Positions 45,916 through 54,297 of a DNA stretch of 64,000 bases are shown one piece after another (within the stretch, counting starts at the first letter, position 1; the number at the start of each line of letters is the position of its first letter). This DNA comes from Algoriphagus pacificus (GTDB taxonomy: Bacteria > Bacteroidota > Bacteroidia > Cytophagales > Cyclobacteriaceae), in assembly GCF_017254845.1 (NCBI RefSeq), contig NZ_JAFKCU010000004.1:1-64000 (forward strand), given 5' to 3'. The position numbers and the translations under genes are program-made. Under the pieces are notes generated by a model that saw only the letters and a program-made list of their open reading frames with translations, was not told where the DNA came from and searched no databases.

Positions 45916-45976
45916 TCCAGTTTCGTTTCCCTGAAATTAACAGAATTGTGTTTTAATTAGCGTAGAAAGCTTGAAA

Positions 45977-46010
45977 CAAAAAAAGCGACCCAATTTTGGA
46001 TCGCATTTTT
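45977..46010 (-). terminator. Terminator downstream of the ROK kinase gene
   Basis: The minus strand forms GCGATCCAA/TTGGGTCGC (45985-46004) with one G-U, followed by a run of U encoded by the A-tract 45977-45984. It separates the kinase from the nitrilase gene. Confidence 0.85.
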
Positions 46011-46033
46011 CACTATCTAAACCAACTTATTAA

Positions 46034-46894
46034 CTAACTGTTTACCACTTCTGGCTCAACTTCCACCAGCGCTACTGCGCCATGGATGGCTGTTTCATCC
46101 AGTTCTGACAGAAGGATCTGGAGATTTTCCAAAACTGTCGGATATAGGAAAGTGGATAATGTTTTATATAAAGAATCCTTAAATAAAGGATACGATTTTC
46201 TGATAGAACCTCCGAGTACAATGGCCTCAGGAGCTAGGGCATAAAGGATATGTTTGATCAGTTCACCAAGGTGATGGCCATATTCGTCGAAAGCTTTTAT
46301 AGCCACAGGATCTCCGGCTAAAGCAGATTTAGCCATGGTTTTTGGGCGCTGATGATAGAAGTTATGGAAGAACTTACCACTGCAATAGAATTCGTAATTT
46401 TTGTCAAGGTATGGAGCGCTGCACCATTCGCCTGCTGCGGAAGTTACTCCACTGTATAAATGCCCGTTGATAACAATGCCACCTCCGACGCCTGTGCCCA
46501 AGGTTATTCCTACCAGGTTTTTAAAGCCTTTTCCTACTCCGAATTTATGTACGCCAAGCGCAAAGCAATTTGCGTCGTTGTTAATGAAAATTGGTTTTGC
46601 GAATCTTTCCGTTAAAAATTTACGAAGCTCCACATGCTGAAAAGCTGGGATGTTCGCCAATCCCAATACAATTCCCTCATTTACATCAACCAAACCTGGG
46701 ATCCCTATTCCGATTCCAGCAAAGTCATATTGCATGTAGGATTCGATGAACAGGGCAATAGTTTCTAAAATATGCTCTTTATCCTGATCAGCTGGGGTAG
46801 GAATTGACCGGATATCTTCAAGATGTCCTTTGATCAAAATTCCTCCTTTGATGCCAGTGCCTCCGATGTCCAATCCCAAAATGGCTTTTTCCAT
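46034..46894 (-). CDS. ROK-family sugar kinase
   Basis: A 286-residue sugar kinase; ATG 46894 gives MEKAILGLDIGGTGIKGGIL. DIGGTGIKGG is the phosphate loop, FINNDANCFALGVHKFGVG contains the catalytic Asp, and GITLGTGVGGGIVINGHLYSG followed by GEWCSAPYLD precedes the usual ROK metal region. The zinc motif is reduced: instead of the CxCGxxxC pattern only YFCYSG-like residues (FYCSGK) are seen, consistent with glucokinase/ppgK-type ROK proteins. It may phosphorylate glucose or an amino sugar such as GlcNAc, given the glucosamine-6-phosphate deaminase gene just upstream. A hairpin lies between the two. Confidence 0.88.
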   Translation of the reverse strand: MEKAILGLDIGGTGIKGGILIKGHLEDIRSIPTPADQDKEHILETIALFIESYMQYDFAGIGIGIPGLVDVNEGIVLGLANIPAFQHVELRKFLTERFAKPIFINNDANCFALGVHKFGVGKGFKNLVGITLGTGVGGGIVINGHLYSGVTSAAGEWCSAPYLDKNYEFYCSGKFFHNFYHQRPKTMAKSALAGDPVAIKAFDEYGHHLGELIKHILYALAPEAIVLGGSIRKSYPLFKDSLYKTLSTFLYPTVLENLQILLSELDETAIHGAVALVEVEPEVVNS

Positions 46895-46942
46895 TCGATT
46901 AGGTTTACTTTTAGGTTTTAGGTTGATTATTAAATGGAGAAA

Positions 46943-46962
46943 GTTGTCGATACTTCGACAAC
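46943..46962 (-). terminator. Hairpin between the deaminase fusion gene and the ROK kinase (attenuator)
   Basis: GTTGTCGA (46943-46950) and TCGACAAC (46955-46962) are perfect eight-base arms with a four-base loop. On the minus strand the hairpin is followed by TTTCTCC, a weak U-tract, so partial termination before the kinase gene is likely. Confidence 0.55.
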
Positions 46963-47000
46963 CTTTTCCCATAGTTAAGATTTAGTTTTTTATTCTGGGA

Positions 47001-49328
47001 TCAAAGCATTCCTTCAATCGATTTTTCCAATTCTCTTGCCGTAGCCAAGAATTCTTCCACATTCATGTCCCGGAAAAAAATCAAACCATGGCTTGATCTT
47101 ACTTTTGCCCGATCATGTTGGTAGAAGTAATTTTTCCCTAACAACAACTGAATGTCGTTGAGTTGGTTTACCCAAATTCTCTTAGCAACAGTACTGAACT
47201 TACCATTGTGAGAATAACTAGGGAATGAAGCGTTGACTTGGCTCAAGTAGCAATTTGCAAATGAATCCTCCATCACAGACATGTCACCCAGCGAAACTGG
47301 AACAATGACATTCGCCTCGTGAGGTTCAAACTTAAACCAAACGTTTCTATATCCAATGATTCTAAGTTCACTGATGTCCTTTTCTTCACCCCACTGACGA
47401 ACTGCCTCAGCGGTTGCCTGCAGTACTTTGTAGTGGGTGTCAGGACCAGAACCTTCCGGATCAAGCGTCAAGCTAATCTTTGTTGGGTTCACTTTTCTAA
47501 ACATTTCCACAATCGGTTCAACATCCCTCTTTTTGTCAGGTTGCTCTGTGAAAATATCACCTGTATAGAATCCAAGTCTTAAATGGTGTACATTTTTAAC
47601 CTGAACTCCAAAGTGCGCCCAAACCAATTCTTCCTCAAACTCACGGATCATTCCTTTCAGCTTTTGGATCTTGGATGGGTTTTTCTCCCCATCGTAGCTG
47701 TTTCTCAAGATGCTGATTACCTCATTGATGGTTTCTCTAAGTTGAGTTTTATTTTTCACACCATAGACAATCACCAAAGCTCTAACCACTCGATGGCATA
47801 GGCCTCTCTGACGCTCTTCAGCTCTTTCAGAAGCTACATTCGTCAAGAAATGGTACACGTCTTTGTCTGTCTTTAGACTATAACCAACCTCGAAGAAGTC
47901 CTCGAAATTCACCATTTGAATCTTACCTTCATCCAAAAGTTTTTTGGTGTGCTGAAGCGTATCGATCACAAATGTGTTGGTCACAGCGGTAAAGCCTGAA
48001 GTCAAAACCGAGAAATGGGCTTCGTTACTTGGCTCATGCAACTGGTTAGTGATGTGAGGCAAAATCCCCAAAGAAATATCATCATGGTGAGGACCGGTGT
48101 GTAATAAAACCTGATCCGTCTCTTGTTCTAAGCCTTTGGCAAGCTTGGCTTCCATGCTTTTCATGACCTGATTCACAGTGTCTTCTGAAAGGTTTGGAAT
48201 CAGTGAAGTGTATTTATCTGCTTTCAAATCAGCCAACTTGATGCGATGTCCGTATTTGCCGATTTTCTTACAAAGGTCAATGACCGCTCTTTCGGTTTTT
48301 TCCCAAGTCCATTCTCCTTTTTGATAGTAGGCATCTACAGAATCAGTCAGCTTTACAGCCGCTCCTTTAGTCAGATAGAATCTACCGTTTTTGAGTTTCT
48401 GTAGAACTGTTCCTGGGAATACGTTGTCAAGTGGAGTTTCAAGCGAATCTTTTACGATGCCAGCTTTTGCTTCTCCAGCTGCAATGATGATCGCAACTGC
48501 TTCAGGATTATACACGATTGTGTCCAAACCAATGGTGATTACCAATCGATTGGCAGAGACTTCAATTCCGCCCAAATCACCAGCTGCTACAGCTTGAGTT
48601 TCAAAGTTGGTTTCAGTCAGCCTGGTTACAGAGAAAATATGTGAACCTCTGGTGTTGAAAGCAATGTGACCGTCAGGACCGATACCTCCAAGGAAGAATC
48701 CGATTCCACCTTTGTCGCGGATGCGTTGCTCGTAATCTCCACACCATTTGTCTATTAAATAGATTGACTCCTGCTGAAGTTTTTCGAGGTCAGTTTGTGG
48801 ATCTCTGAATCTTAAGGTTAGGTCTACTTTCAAATCCGGGAATACCTGGCTGAAATGCATCCCTTTTGCCAATGGAATTTCATCGGAATTGATCAGAATG
48901 GCATTCTCTTTCGATAAGCCGAAGCCCTCGATATAAAATTTATTGACGTAATCGTAAAATGAATTGTGCTGCTTAGAGGAAATAGGATAGAATTCGTCAA
49001 TCTGTACAAAAGTCAGGTCTTTCAAAACCGGTTTCTTGCAATTGCCCAAACCGTACTTTTCTCTGACTTCTTTTCCTTTTTTATTGTCCCAATTTTCCAA
49101 AAGAAACTGGGTCCATTTGATGAAAAACTCAGGAGATTTTCCAGTTGGTAAACTGATAACTCCATTAGGATTTTCAGATACCCATTCCAAAAAGCGGCAG
49201 GCAGTAAGCAAACCTAGTTTTGGGAAATTGTCAACTGTAAGGTAAGGAATGAGGGTAGTGATTTTTTCTACTCCGGATTCCTTAAGAAAACTCTTTTCTA
49301 CTTCTGAAAGTGGATACTTACTTAACAT
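47001..49328 (-). CDS. nagB: Glucosamine-6-phosphate deaminase fused to a LmbE/PIG-L-type domain
   Basis: A 775-residue cytoplasmic protein, about three times the length of a stand-alone NagB. Residues about 30-345 are the isomerase/deaminase fold (GVISLPTGKSPEFFIKW, FVQIDEFYP, FFLGGIGPDGHIAFNTRG, AIIIAAGEAKAGIVKDS). From about residue 408 a LmbE-like deacetylase fold begins with HTGPHHDDISLG, whose PHxDD-type signature binds zinc, and continues with HLRLGFYTGD and the SLTLDPEGSGPDTHYKV block. It converts glucosamine-6-phosphate to fructose-6-phosphate. The second domain could remove an N-acetyl group from GlcNAc-6-phosphate, making the fusion a self-contained deacetylase/deaminase, but this is inference. 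It is upstream of the ROK kinase. Confidence 0.88.
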   Translation of the reverse strand: MLSKYPLSEVEKSFLKESGVEKITTLIPYLTVDNFPKLGLLTACRFLEWVSENPNGVISLPTGKSPEFFIKWTQFLLENWDNKKGKEVREKYGLGNCKKPVLKDLTFVQIDEFYPISSKQHNSFYDYVNKFYIEGFGLSKENAILINSDEIPLAKGMHFSQVFPDLKVDLTLRFRDPQTDLEKLQQESIYLIDKWCGDYEQRIRDKGGIGFFLGGIGPDGHIAFNTRGSHIFSVTRLTETNFETQAVAAGDLGGIEVSANRLVITIGLDTIVYNPEAVAIIIAAGEAKAGIVKDSLETPLDNVFPGTVLQKLKNGRFYLTKGAAVKLTDSVDAYYQKGEWTWEKTERAVIDLCKKIGKYGHRIKLADLKADKYTSLIPNLSEDTVNQVMKSMEAKLAKGLEQETDQVLLHTGPHHDDISLGILPHITNQLHEPSNEAHFSVLTSGFTAVTNTFVIDTLQHTKKLLDEGKIQMVNFEDFFEVGYSLKTDKDVYHFLTNVASERAEERQRGLCHRVVRALVIVYGVKNKTQLRETINEVISILRNSYDGEKNPSKIQKLKGMIREFEEELVWAHFGVQVKNVHHLRLGFYTGDIFTEQPDKKRDVEPIVEMFRKVNPTKISLTLDPEGSGPDTHYKVLQATAEAVRQWGEEKDISELRIIGYRNVWFKFEPHEANVIVPVSLGDMSVMEDSFANCYLSQVNASFPSYSHNGKFSTVAKRIWVNQLNDIQLLLGKNYFYQHDRAKVRSSHGLIFFRDMNVEEFLATARELEKSIEGML

Positions 49329-49530
49329 ACTGTTGGAACAGATTAGGTTTTATTGGGAACAATAATTTCGAAATTCTCTATTTCCAAAGGATATTCATCA
49401 ATTAAATCAAAACATACTGATAAAATTTTAATGTATGATTTAATTCAAAGAATATAATTTGGTGAAGAAAGAATTTGCCATAGCTTTCTTCGACTAGACA
49501 AATCTAAAAAAAAGTTTTCGATTAAAATAC

Positions 49531-49555
49531 ACTTTTATAAAAATTTTATAAAAGT
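49531..49555. promoter_or_regulatory. Perfect 25-base A+T-rich palindrome
   Basis: ACTTTTATAAAA (49531-49542) and TTTTATAAAAGT (49544-49555) are perfect 12-base arms around a single central A. It lies 15 bases past the stop of the CBS-nucleotidyltransferase gene and about 200 bases upstream of the deaminase fusion. It could be a terminator hairpin for the former, without a G+C stem, or a dimeric operator for the latter. Confidence 0.5.
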
Positions 49556-49569
49556 ATCTTTTGATTAAC

Positions 49570-51024
49570 TCATAATGTTCGAGTAAATGCAATTTTGATT
49601 CGAGCCTGAAACTCTTCAATCACCTTAAAAATTTCTAAAAGAGTGACGGTTTGGACTTTCGTGATTTGATTGATGATCAAAAAATTCTTTGGCTTTTTCC
49701 GTTCTTCCAGCATTTGTTTTGACTGGTTTTCCAATCGCAAAGTCATCAGATAGTCAAAAGCATGAATTAACTCTTGAGCCTCTTTGGGAGAAAAGACTCC
49801 TTTCTCTCGTAACTGCTCCAAACGAGTTATAGTATTCGTTTCAAAAACTCGGTACTTTAGGGCATAGACTCTAGCCAAATCCACAATTGGCCGCATTGTC
49901 TGTTTTAGATTGATTTGCTTTTCACCATCGATTTTCTCGGTTTTGATCTGCCTAAAAAATGTAATGGGAGGTTCATATTGCAAGGCATTATGACCCAGAT
50001 TGATGAAAAATCTTTCAGGAGCTTTTTGCAGCAAGAGATCCATGTGCTCCTTCAACTCTTCTAATAGTGTGGATTCTCCAAAAATCGCCCTGCAGTCAAA
50101 GAAAGTTGCATAATTCATAGCTGTTTCCTGAGAGGCATCTTGAATCCAGCTTTCGTAGTTTCTCTTCCAATGGGACAGGGAGTGGGTCCATTTAGGATTC
50201 ATTGCCATTAGCTCTCCTTCACAGAAATCTATACCAATCTCATCAAGCGCCTGAGAAACCCGGGTCGCAAAATCTAAAAAATAGGCTCGAACTTCCTCTC
50301 GATGTTCATTGGCTTTGTCCTCATATATAATGGCATTATCCTGATCGGTTTTAAGGCTGAGTTCACCTCTTCCTTCACTTCCCATTACAAAAAAGACAAA
50401 CTTAGCAGGAGCCGGACCGATTTCTTTCATGACTCGTTCGATCACTCGTTGGGCAATGGTATCAGCAACGGTTGTTATGATCTGATTCACGATTGCTGCT
50501 TTCATGCCTCGGGAAAGAAGGAGGTAGATGATTTCTGGCATTCGCAGCCATTTATCCCGAAGCTCAGGGATTTGCCTAGCTTCTTTTACCGATTGGATGA
50601 AAAGGAAAGGTCCTTGTGATTGTTCTGTCAGGATCTTGGTTCTGCTGATCCAGCCAACAAAATTCCCTTTTTCTTCTACCAAAAGATACCGGGATTTAGT
50701 CCTGAACATCAGCATAAGTGCTTCTACCAGAAATGCGTCTGGGTGGATTGTGACCATGTCATGCTCCATGATTTCAGCTACAGGAGTGGTCAGTGGAAGC
50801 TGATTAGCAACTAGCCTGTCCCGAAGAGTTATGTCCGTGATATATCCTATTAATTCACCCTGTGAATTTGCTATAAATAAGCAACTGACTTTTTCTCTGG
50901 CCATTTGCGCCGCACAAGTATGTGCCGGAGTTTCTGGAGCAGCCAATCTTAAATGTCTAAAGTGTAAATCCCTGACTCTTTTAGAATAAAAATGATCGGT
51001 TATTGCCGGAGTTGAAAAGTCCAT
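49570..51024 (-). CDS. CBS-pair nucleotidyltransferase-like protein (DUF294)
   Basis: A 484-residue cytoplasmic protein. Residues about 20-140 are two CBS domains (ARE..VSCLFIANSQGELIGYITDITLRDRLV; MEHDMVTIHPDAFLVEALMLMFRTKSRYLLV, key residues only). The DUF294 nucleotidyltransferase-like core begins near 213 with GSEGRGELSLKTDQDNA, which has the G-S-x8-D-x-D arrangement of pol-beta-type transferases. A C-terminal DUF294_C helical domain follows. Relatives resemble the uridylyltransferase part of GlnD and may sense adenylates through CBS. Target unknown. It is divergent from gluconokinase. Confidence 0.88.
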   Translation of the reverse strand: MDFSTPAITDHFYSKRVRDLHFRHLRLAAPETPAHTCAAQMAREKVSCLFIANSQGELIGYITDITLRDRLVANQLPLTTPVAEIMEHDMVTIHPDAFLVEALMLMFRTKSRYLLVEEKGNFVGWISRTKILTEQSQGPFLFIQSVKEARQIPELRDKWLRMPEIIYLLLSRGMKAAIVNQIITTVADTIAQRVIERVMKEIGPAPAKFVFFVMGSEGRGELSLKTDQDNAIIYEDKANEHREEVRAYFLDFATRVSQALDEIGIDFCEGELMAMNPKWTHSLSHWKRNYESWIQDASQETAMNYATFFDCRAIFGESTLLEELKEHMDLLLQKAPERFFINLGHNALQYEPPITFFRQIKTEKIDGEKQINLKQTMRPIVDLARVYALKYRVFETNTITRLEQLREKGVFSPKEAQELIHAFDYLMTLRLENQSKQMLEERKKPKNFLIINQITKVQTVTLLEIFKVIEEFQARIKIAFTRTL

Positions 51025-51075
51025 TTTGGTAAATTTGAATACTTTAAAACTAGTAAATAGTCCTTAATTTGCGCT

Positions 51076-51555
51076 ATGCTTATAATTGTCACCGGAGTAT
51101 CAGGAACAGGCAAAACCACCATCGGATCGGGGCTTGCCAACCATTTCAATTTACCATTTTTTGATGCAGATCACTTCCATCCGGAAGAGAATATTGCAAA
51201 AATGAGTCAGGGAATCCCATTGAATGATCAGGATAGATTGCCATGGCTGGAGGCTTTGGCAAAGCAATTAAGAGAATCTGAAAAAACGGGAGGCGCAGTT
51301 TTGGCTTGTTCTGCCTTGAAAGAGTCCTATAGACAAATTCTAAAAGTAAATCCATCGGTTCAGTGGATCCATCTCGAGGGCAATCGGGATTTGATATGGG
51401 AGCGAATGCTTGCCCGTAAAAACCATTACATGAAAGCCGGAATGTTGGACTCTCAAATTGCAACTTGGGAAGAACCGGACTATGGTTTGAAACTTTCGAT
51501 TTCAGATTCGCCAGAGGAGATGATTGAAACAGCATTGGAATATTTAAAGCAATAA
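51076..51555 (+). CDS. gntK: Gluconokinase
   Basis: A 159-residue GntK-type P-loop kinase that phosphorylates gluconate to 6-phosphogluconate. The Walker A motif is GVSGTGKTTIG near the N terminus, followed by the gluconokinase signature FFDADHFHPEENIAKMSQGIPLND (key residues D-x-D-x-FHP and KMxxGxPLxDxDR). LACSALKESYRQIL and the lid RMLARKNHYMKAGMLDSQ complete the family pattern. It is only 51 bases from the divergent CBS-nucleotidyltransferase gene. Confidence 0.95.
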   Translation: MLIIVTGVSGTGKTTIGSGLANHFNLPFFDADHFHPEENIAKMSQGIPLNDQDRLPWLEALAKQLRESEKTGGAVLACSALKESYRQILKVNPSVQWIHLEGNRDLIWERMLARKNHYMKAGMLDSQIATWEEPDYGLKLSISDSPEEMIETALEYLKQ

Positions 51556-51668
51556 CCCAAGAAGTCTTTTAAGCAGAGTTTTATTTTCTGCCTTTCCTAT
51601 TACACCTTAAAGAGTTGCTTTCGATTTCTGAATACCTGAACTTAAAGCAGAATCCAATCCCATTCACG

Positions 51669-53036
51669 ATGAATAAATCTTTATTATTAATTATAGGAAT
51701 CAGTTTTTTGACTGTTTTCCAATCCTTTTCCCACGTACAGCTTTTTAGCAATGTTCATATAATCAGCATGGAAAATGATGCTGTGTTGGAAAATCATGCG
51801 ATTCTGGTTGAAAATGGAAAAATTGTAAAGATCCTTCCAATGTCAGAGGCTTCAAGCATTAAAGGAAGTGAAATGATTGATGGAAAAGGGGCTTACGTTT
51901 TTCCAGGTTTGGCTGAGTTTCATTCTCACATCCCAGTTGCCCAGAATGGAAATACCGAGTTTCAGGAAGAGTCCATGTGGTTGTATTTAGCCAATGGAGT
52001 TTTAAGAGTGAGAGGCATGATAGGTCATGCGTCTCATTTGCCTCTAAAAGCTCGAGTGGACGCGGGAGAAATTCCAGGACCAAGACTTTTTCTTTCAGGT
52101 CCATCCTTTAGCGGAACATCAGTGTCTTCGGCAGAGCAAGCTGCGCAAATGGTGCGAGATGAAAAAGCCGCTGGTTATGATCATTTAAAACTTCATCCTG
52201 GATTGGAAATGGATGAGTTTTTGGCTATTTCAAAAACAGCCCAAGAATTGGATATTCCTTTTGGAGGTCATGTTTCACTTAATGTGGGCTTGGTTCCGAG
52301 CATCAAAGGAGGTTATAAATCCATTGAGCATATGGATGGCTATGTGGAAGCCTTGATTCCTGATTATTCAAAAGTTTTGGATCCTGAGCAAGCCGGCCCT
52401 TTCAGCATGCTGTTGGTTAAGGAAGTTGATTGGAGCAGGTTGCCTGAATTAATTGAGCTCAGTCTGGAGCATAAAGTATGGATTGCGCCGACATTGACAC
52501 TTTTTGATCGGTACTTTGGATTCAAACCAGCTGAAGAATACAGAAATATTCCAGAGATGAAATATGTGTCTGAGACTTTGGTGCAGAATTGGATAAACGC
52601 GAAAACACCTTATGAAACTAGAGGCGTTCTGACCAAAGCCAATGTCCAGCCTTATCTTGATTTTAGAAATAAGCTATTTATGACATTGCACGAAGCGGGA
52701 GTTCCTGTTTTGATGACATCAGATTCTCCTCAGGTTTTTAACGTTCCTGGATTTTCCATTCATCATGAAATCGAGTTGATGTCAAAAGCAGGGATGTCAA
52801 ATTTTGAAATCCTAAAATCCGGCTCTGTCAATCCTGCGAGATATTTTGATCAGGAGGGAGAATGGGGAGTAATCAAGGCTGGTGCATCTGCAGATTTTGT
52901 AATGGTAGAAAAGAATCCATTAAAAGATTTGAATACTCTCAAAGAACCGGTGATGGTAGTGATGAAAGGGGAAGTATATGATAGACAAGAGCTTCAAAAG
53001 CAACTTGAAAAAATCGAAATGAATCATAAGCGTTGA
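51669..53036 (+). CDS. Secreted amidohydrolase-family protein
   Basis: A 455-residue exported metal-dependent hydrolase; ATG 51669 yields a signal peptide (MNKSLLLIIGISFLTVFQSF). The amidohydrolase metal site is ordered as GLAEFHSHIP (H-x-H), YDHLKLHPG (bridging Lys), GGHVSLNVG and SIEHMDGYV (two His) and MTSDSPQVFN (Asp). The C-terminal cap returns to the sandwich domain with GADFVMVEKNPLKDL-like residues. It resembles imidazolonepropionase-like/prolidase-like amidohydrolases. Substrate unknown. The aldose epimerase gene follows 46 bases later. Confidence 0.88.
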   Translation: MNKSLLLIIGISFLTVFQSFSHVQLFSNVHIISMENDAVLENHAILVENGKIVKILPMSEASSIKGSEMIDGKGAYVFPGLAEFHSHIPVAQNGNTEFQEESMWLYLANGVLRVRGMIGHASHLPLKARVDAGEIPGPRLFLSGPSFSGTSVSSAEQAAQMVRDEKAAGYDHLKLHPGLEMDEFLAISKTAQELDIPFGGHVSLNVGLVPSIKGGYKSIEHMDGYVEALIPDYSKVLDPEQAGPFSMLLVKEVDWSRLPELIELSLEHKVWIAPTLTLFDRYFGFKPAEEYRNIPEMKYVSETLVQNWINAKTPYETRGVLTKANVQPYLDFRNKLFMTLHEAGVPVLMTSDSPQVFNVPGFSIHHEIELMSKAGMSNFEILKSGSVNPARYFDQEGEWGVIKAGASADFVMVEKNPLKDLNTLKEPVMVVMKGEVYDRQELQKQLEKIEMNHKR

Positions 53037-53082
53037 GATTTTTAATTTTTAAAAATTCATTCACCCAACCAAAAAACAACCT

Positions 53083-54234
53083 ATGAAAGTATTCTTTAAA
53101 TCCTGCAGTACAATTTTGGTTTTAACCCTAATTTTGGCCTGCCAAAACAAAACCGAAGAGATCAAAGAATCTGTGGAATCAAAAGAAATCAATCTGGAAA
53201 TGAAGGCTGAGAAAGTCGGCGAATGGGAGGGAAAAGATGTGTTCAAGTATTCCCTTGACAATGGATTCATGCAAGTGGAAATGACGAATTTTGGTGGCAT
53301 TATTTCGAGAATCATCGTTCCTGACAAAAATGGAAACGCTGAAAATGTAGTGCTAGCCTTAGACAGCATACCTCAATATTTCACAGGAAATGGGCCTTAT
53401 CTAGGAGCGGCAGTTGGAAGGTATGCAAATCGGATTTCCAATGCATCTTTTGAACTGGATGGGGTTAAATACGAAGTCACCAAGAATATTGGAGAAAACC
53501 ATTTGCATGGTGGGAAGAAATGTTTTGGAGTGAAAGTCTGGGATCAGGCAGAGACATATGATGCAGATGGAGCAATTGGCGTGAAAATGCATTACTTGAG
53601 TGTGGATGGAGAGGAGGGCTATCCAGGAAATCTCGATACTTGGTTGTATATGGAGCTTACTCCAGAGAACGAAATCAAGATCAGATTCGAATCAACTACC
53701 GATAAAAAGACCATTGTCAATCTGACCAACCATAGCTACTTCAATCTGGGAGGTATGGATCGGGATGTAAAGGATCATTTGGTACAGATTAATGCGGATG
53801 CTTACACAGCGATGAATGAGCAGCTGATTACCACGGGAGAGGTTGTGCCTGTAGATGGAACTCCTTTTGATTTTCGTACACCAAAAGTACTTGGTGAACA
53901 AATGGAGGCAATAGGGGGTGGTTTTGATCATAATTTTACCACTAAAAAAGAAAACTCCTCAGAGCTGCAAGAGATTGCAATGGTGAAACATCCCGAAAGT
54001 GGAAGGTTTTTGCAAGTATACAGTACCGCTCCGGGGGTGCAGTTTTATAATGCCAATGGAATGCGGAATTTCAAAGGTGCAGAAGGAATAGTGTATCAGC
54101 CGTTCTGGGCTTTTTGCTTAGAGCCTCAAGCTTGGCCAGATAGTCCAAATAAACCAAATTTTCCAACTGCAGCTTTGGCACCTGGAGAAAAATATGTTCA
54201 TGAAATCGTTTTTAAGTTTGGAGTGGAGGAATAA
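53083..54234 (+). CDS. galM: Aldose 1-epimerase (mutarotase) lipoprotein
   Basis: A 383-residue exported mutarotase with lipobox LILAC (Cys20). Family motifs: MTNFGGIISRIIVPDKNG, YLGAAVGRYANRISNASFELDG (with N-R-I), KNIGENHLHGGKKCFGVKVWD, the catalytic His in VNLTNHSYFNLGG, GTPFDFRTPKVLG, FDHNF, and the Glu-containing FCLEPQAWPDSPN near the C terminus. All key His, Asp and Glu residues are present. It interconverts alpha and beta anomers of hexoses in the periplasm, aiding uptake. It may serve galactose use with galK, but the two are 26 kb apart. Confidence 0.95.
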   Translation: MKVFFKSCSTILVLTLILACQNKTEEIKESVESKEINLEMKAEKVGEWEGKDVFKYSLDNGFMQVEMTNFGGIISRIIVPDKNGNAENVVLALDSIPQYFTGNGPYLGAAVGRYANRISNASFELDGVKYEVTKNIGENHLHGGKKCFGVKVWDQAETYDADGAIGVKMHYLSVDGEEGYPGNLDTWLYMELTPENEIKIRFESTTDKKTIVNLTNHSYFNLGGMDRDVKDHLVQINADAYTAMNEQLITTGEVVPVDGTPFDFRTPKVLGEQMEAIGGGFDHNFTTKKENSSELQEIAMVKHPESGRFLQVYSTAPGVQFYNANGMRNFKGAEGIVYQPFWAFCLEPQAWPDSPNKPNFPTAALAPGEKYVHEIVFKFGVEE

Positions 54235-54297
54235 ACGAAAGATTGAGTTTTAATTTTAGAAGATTTTAGTTAGTTTGTTTTCAAATAACAATAACCC

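Noticed and set aside
49329-49530. Small RNA or short gene in the gap upstream of the deaminase fusion
   Set aside because: The stretch is very A+T-rich with scattered stops in all frames and shows no hairpin other than the palindrome at 49531.
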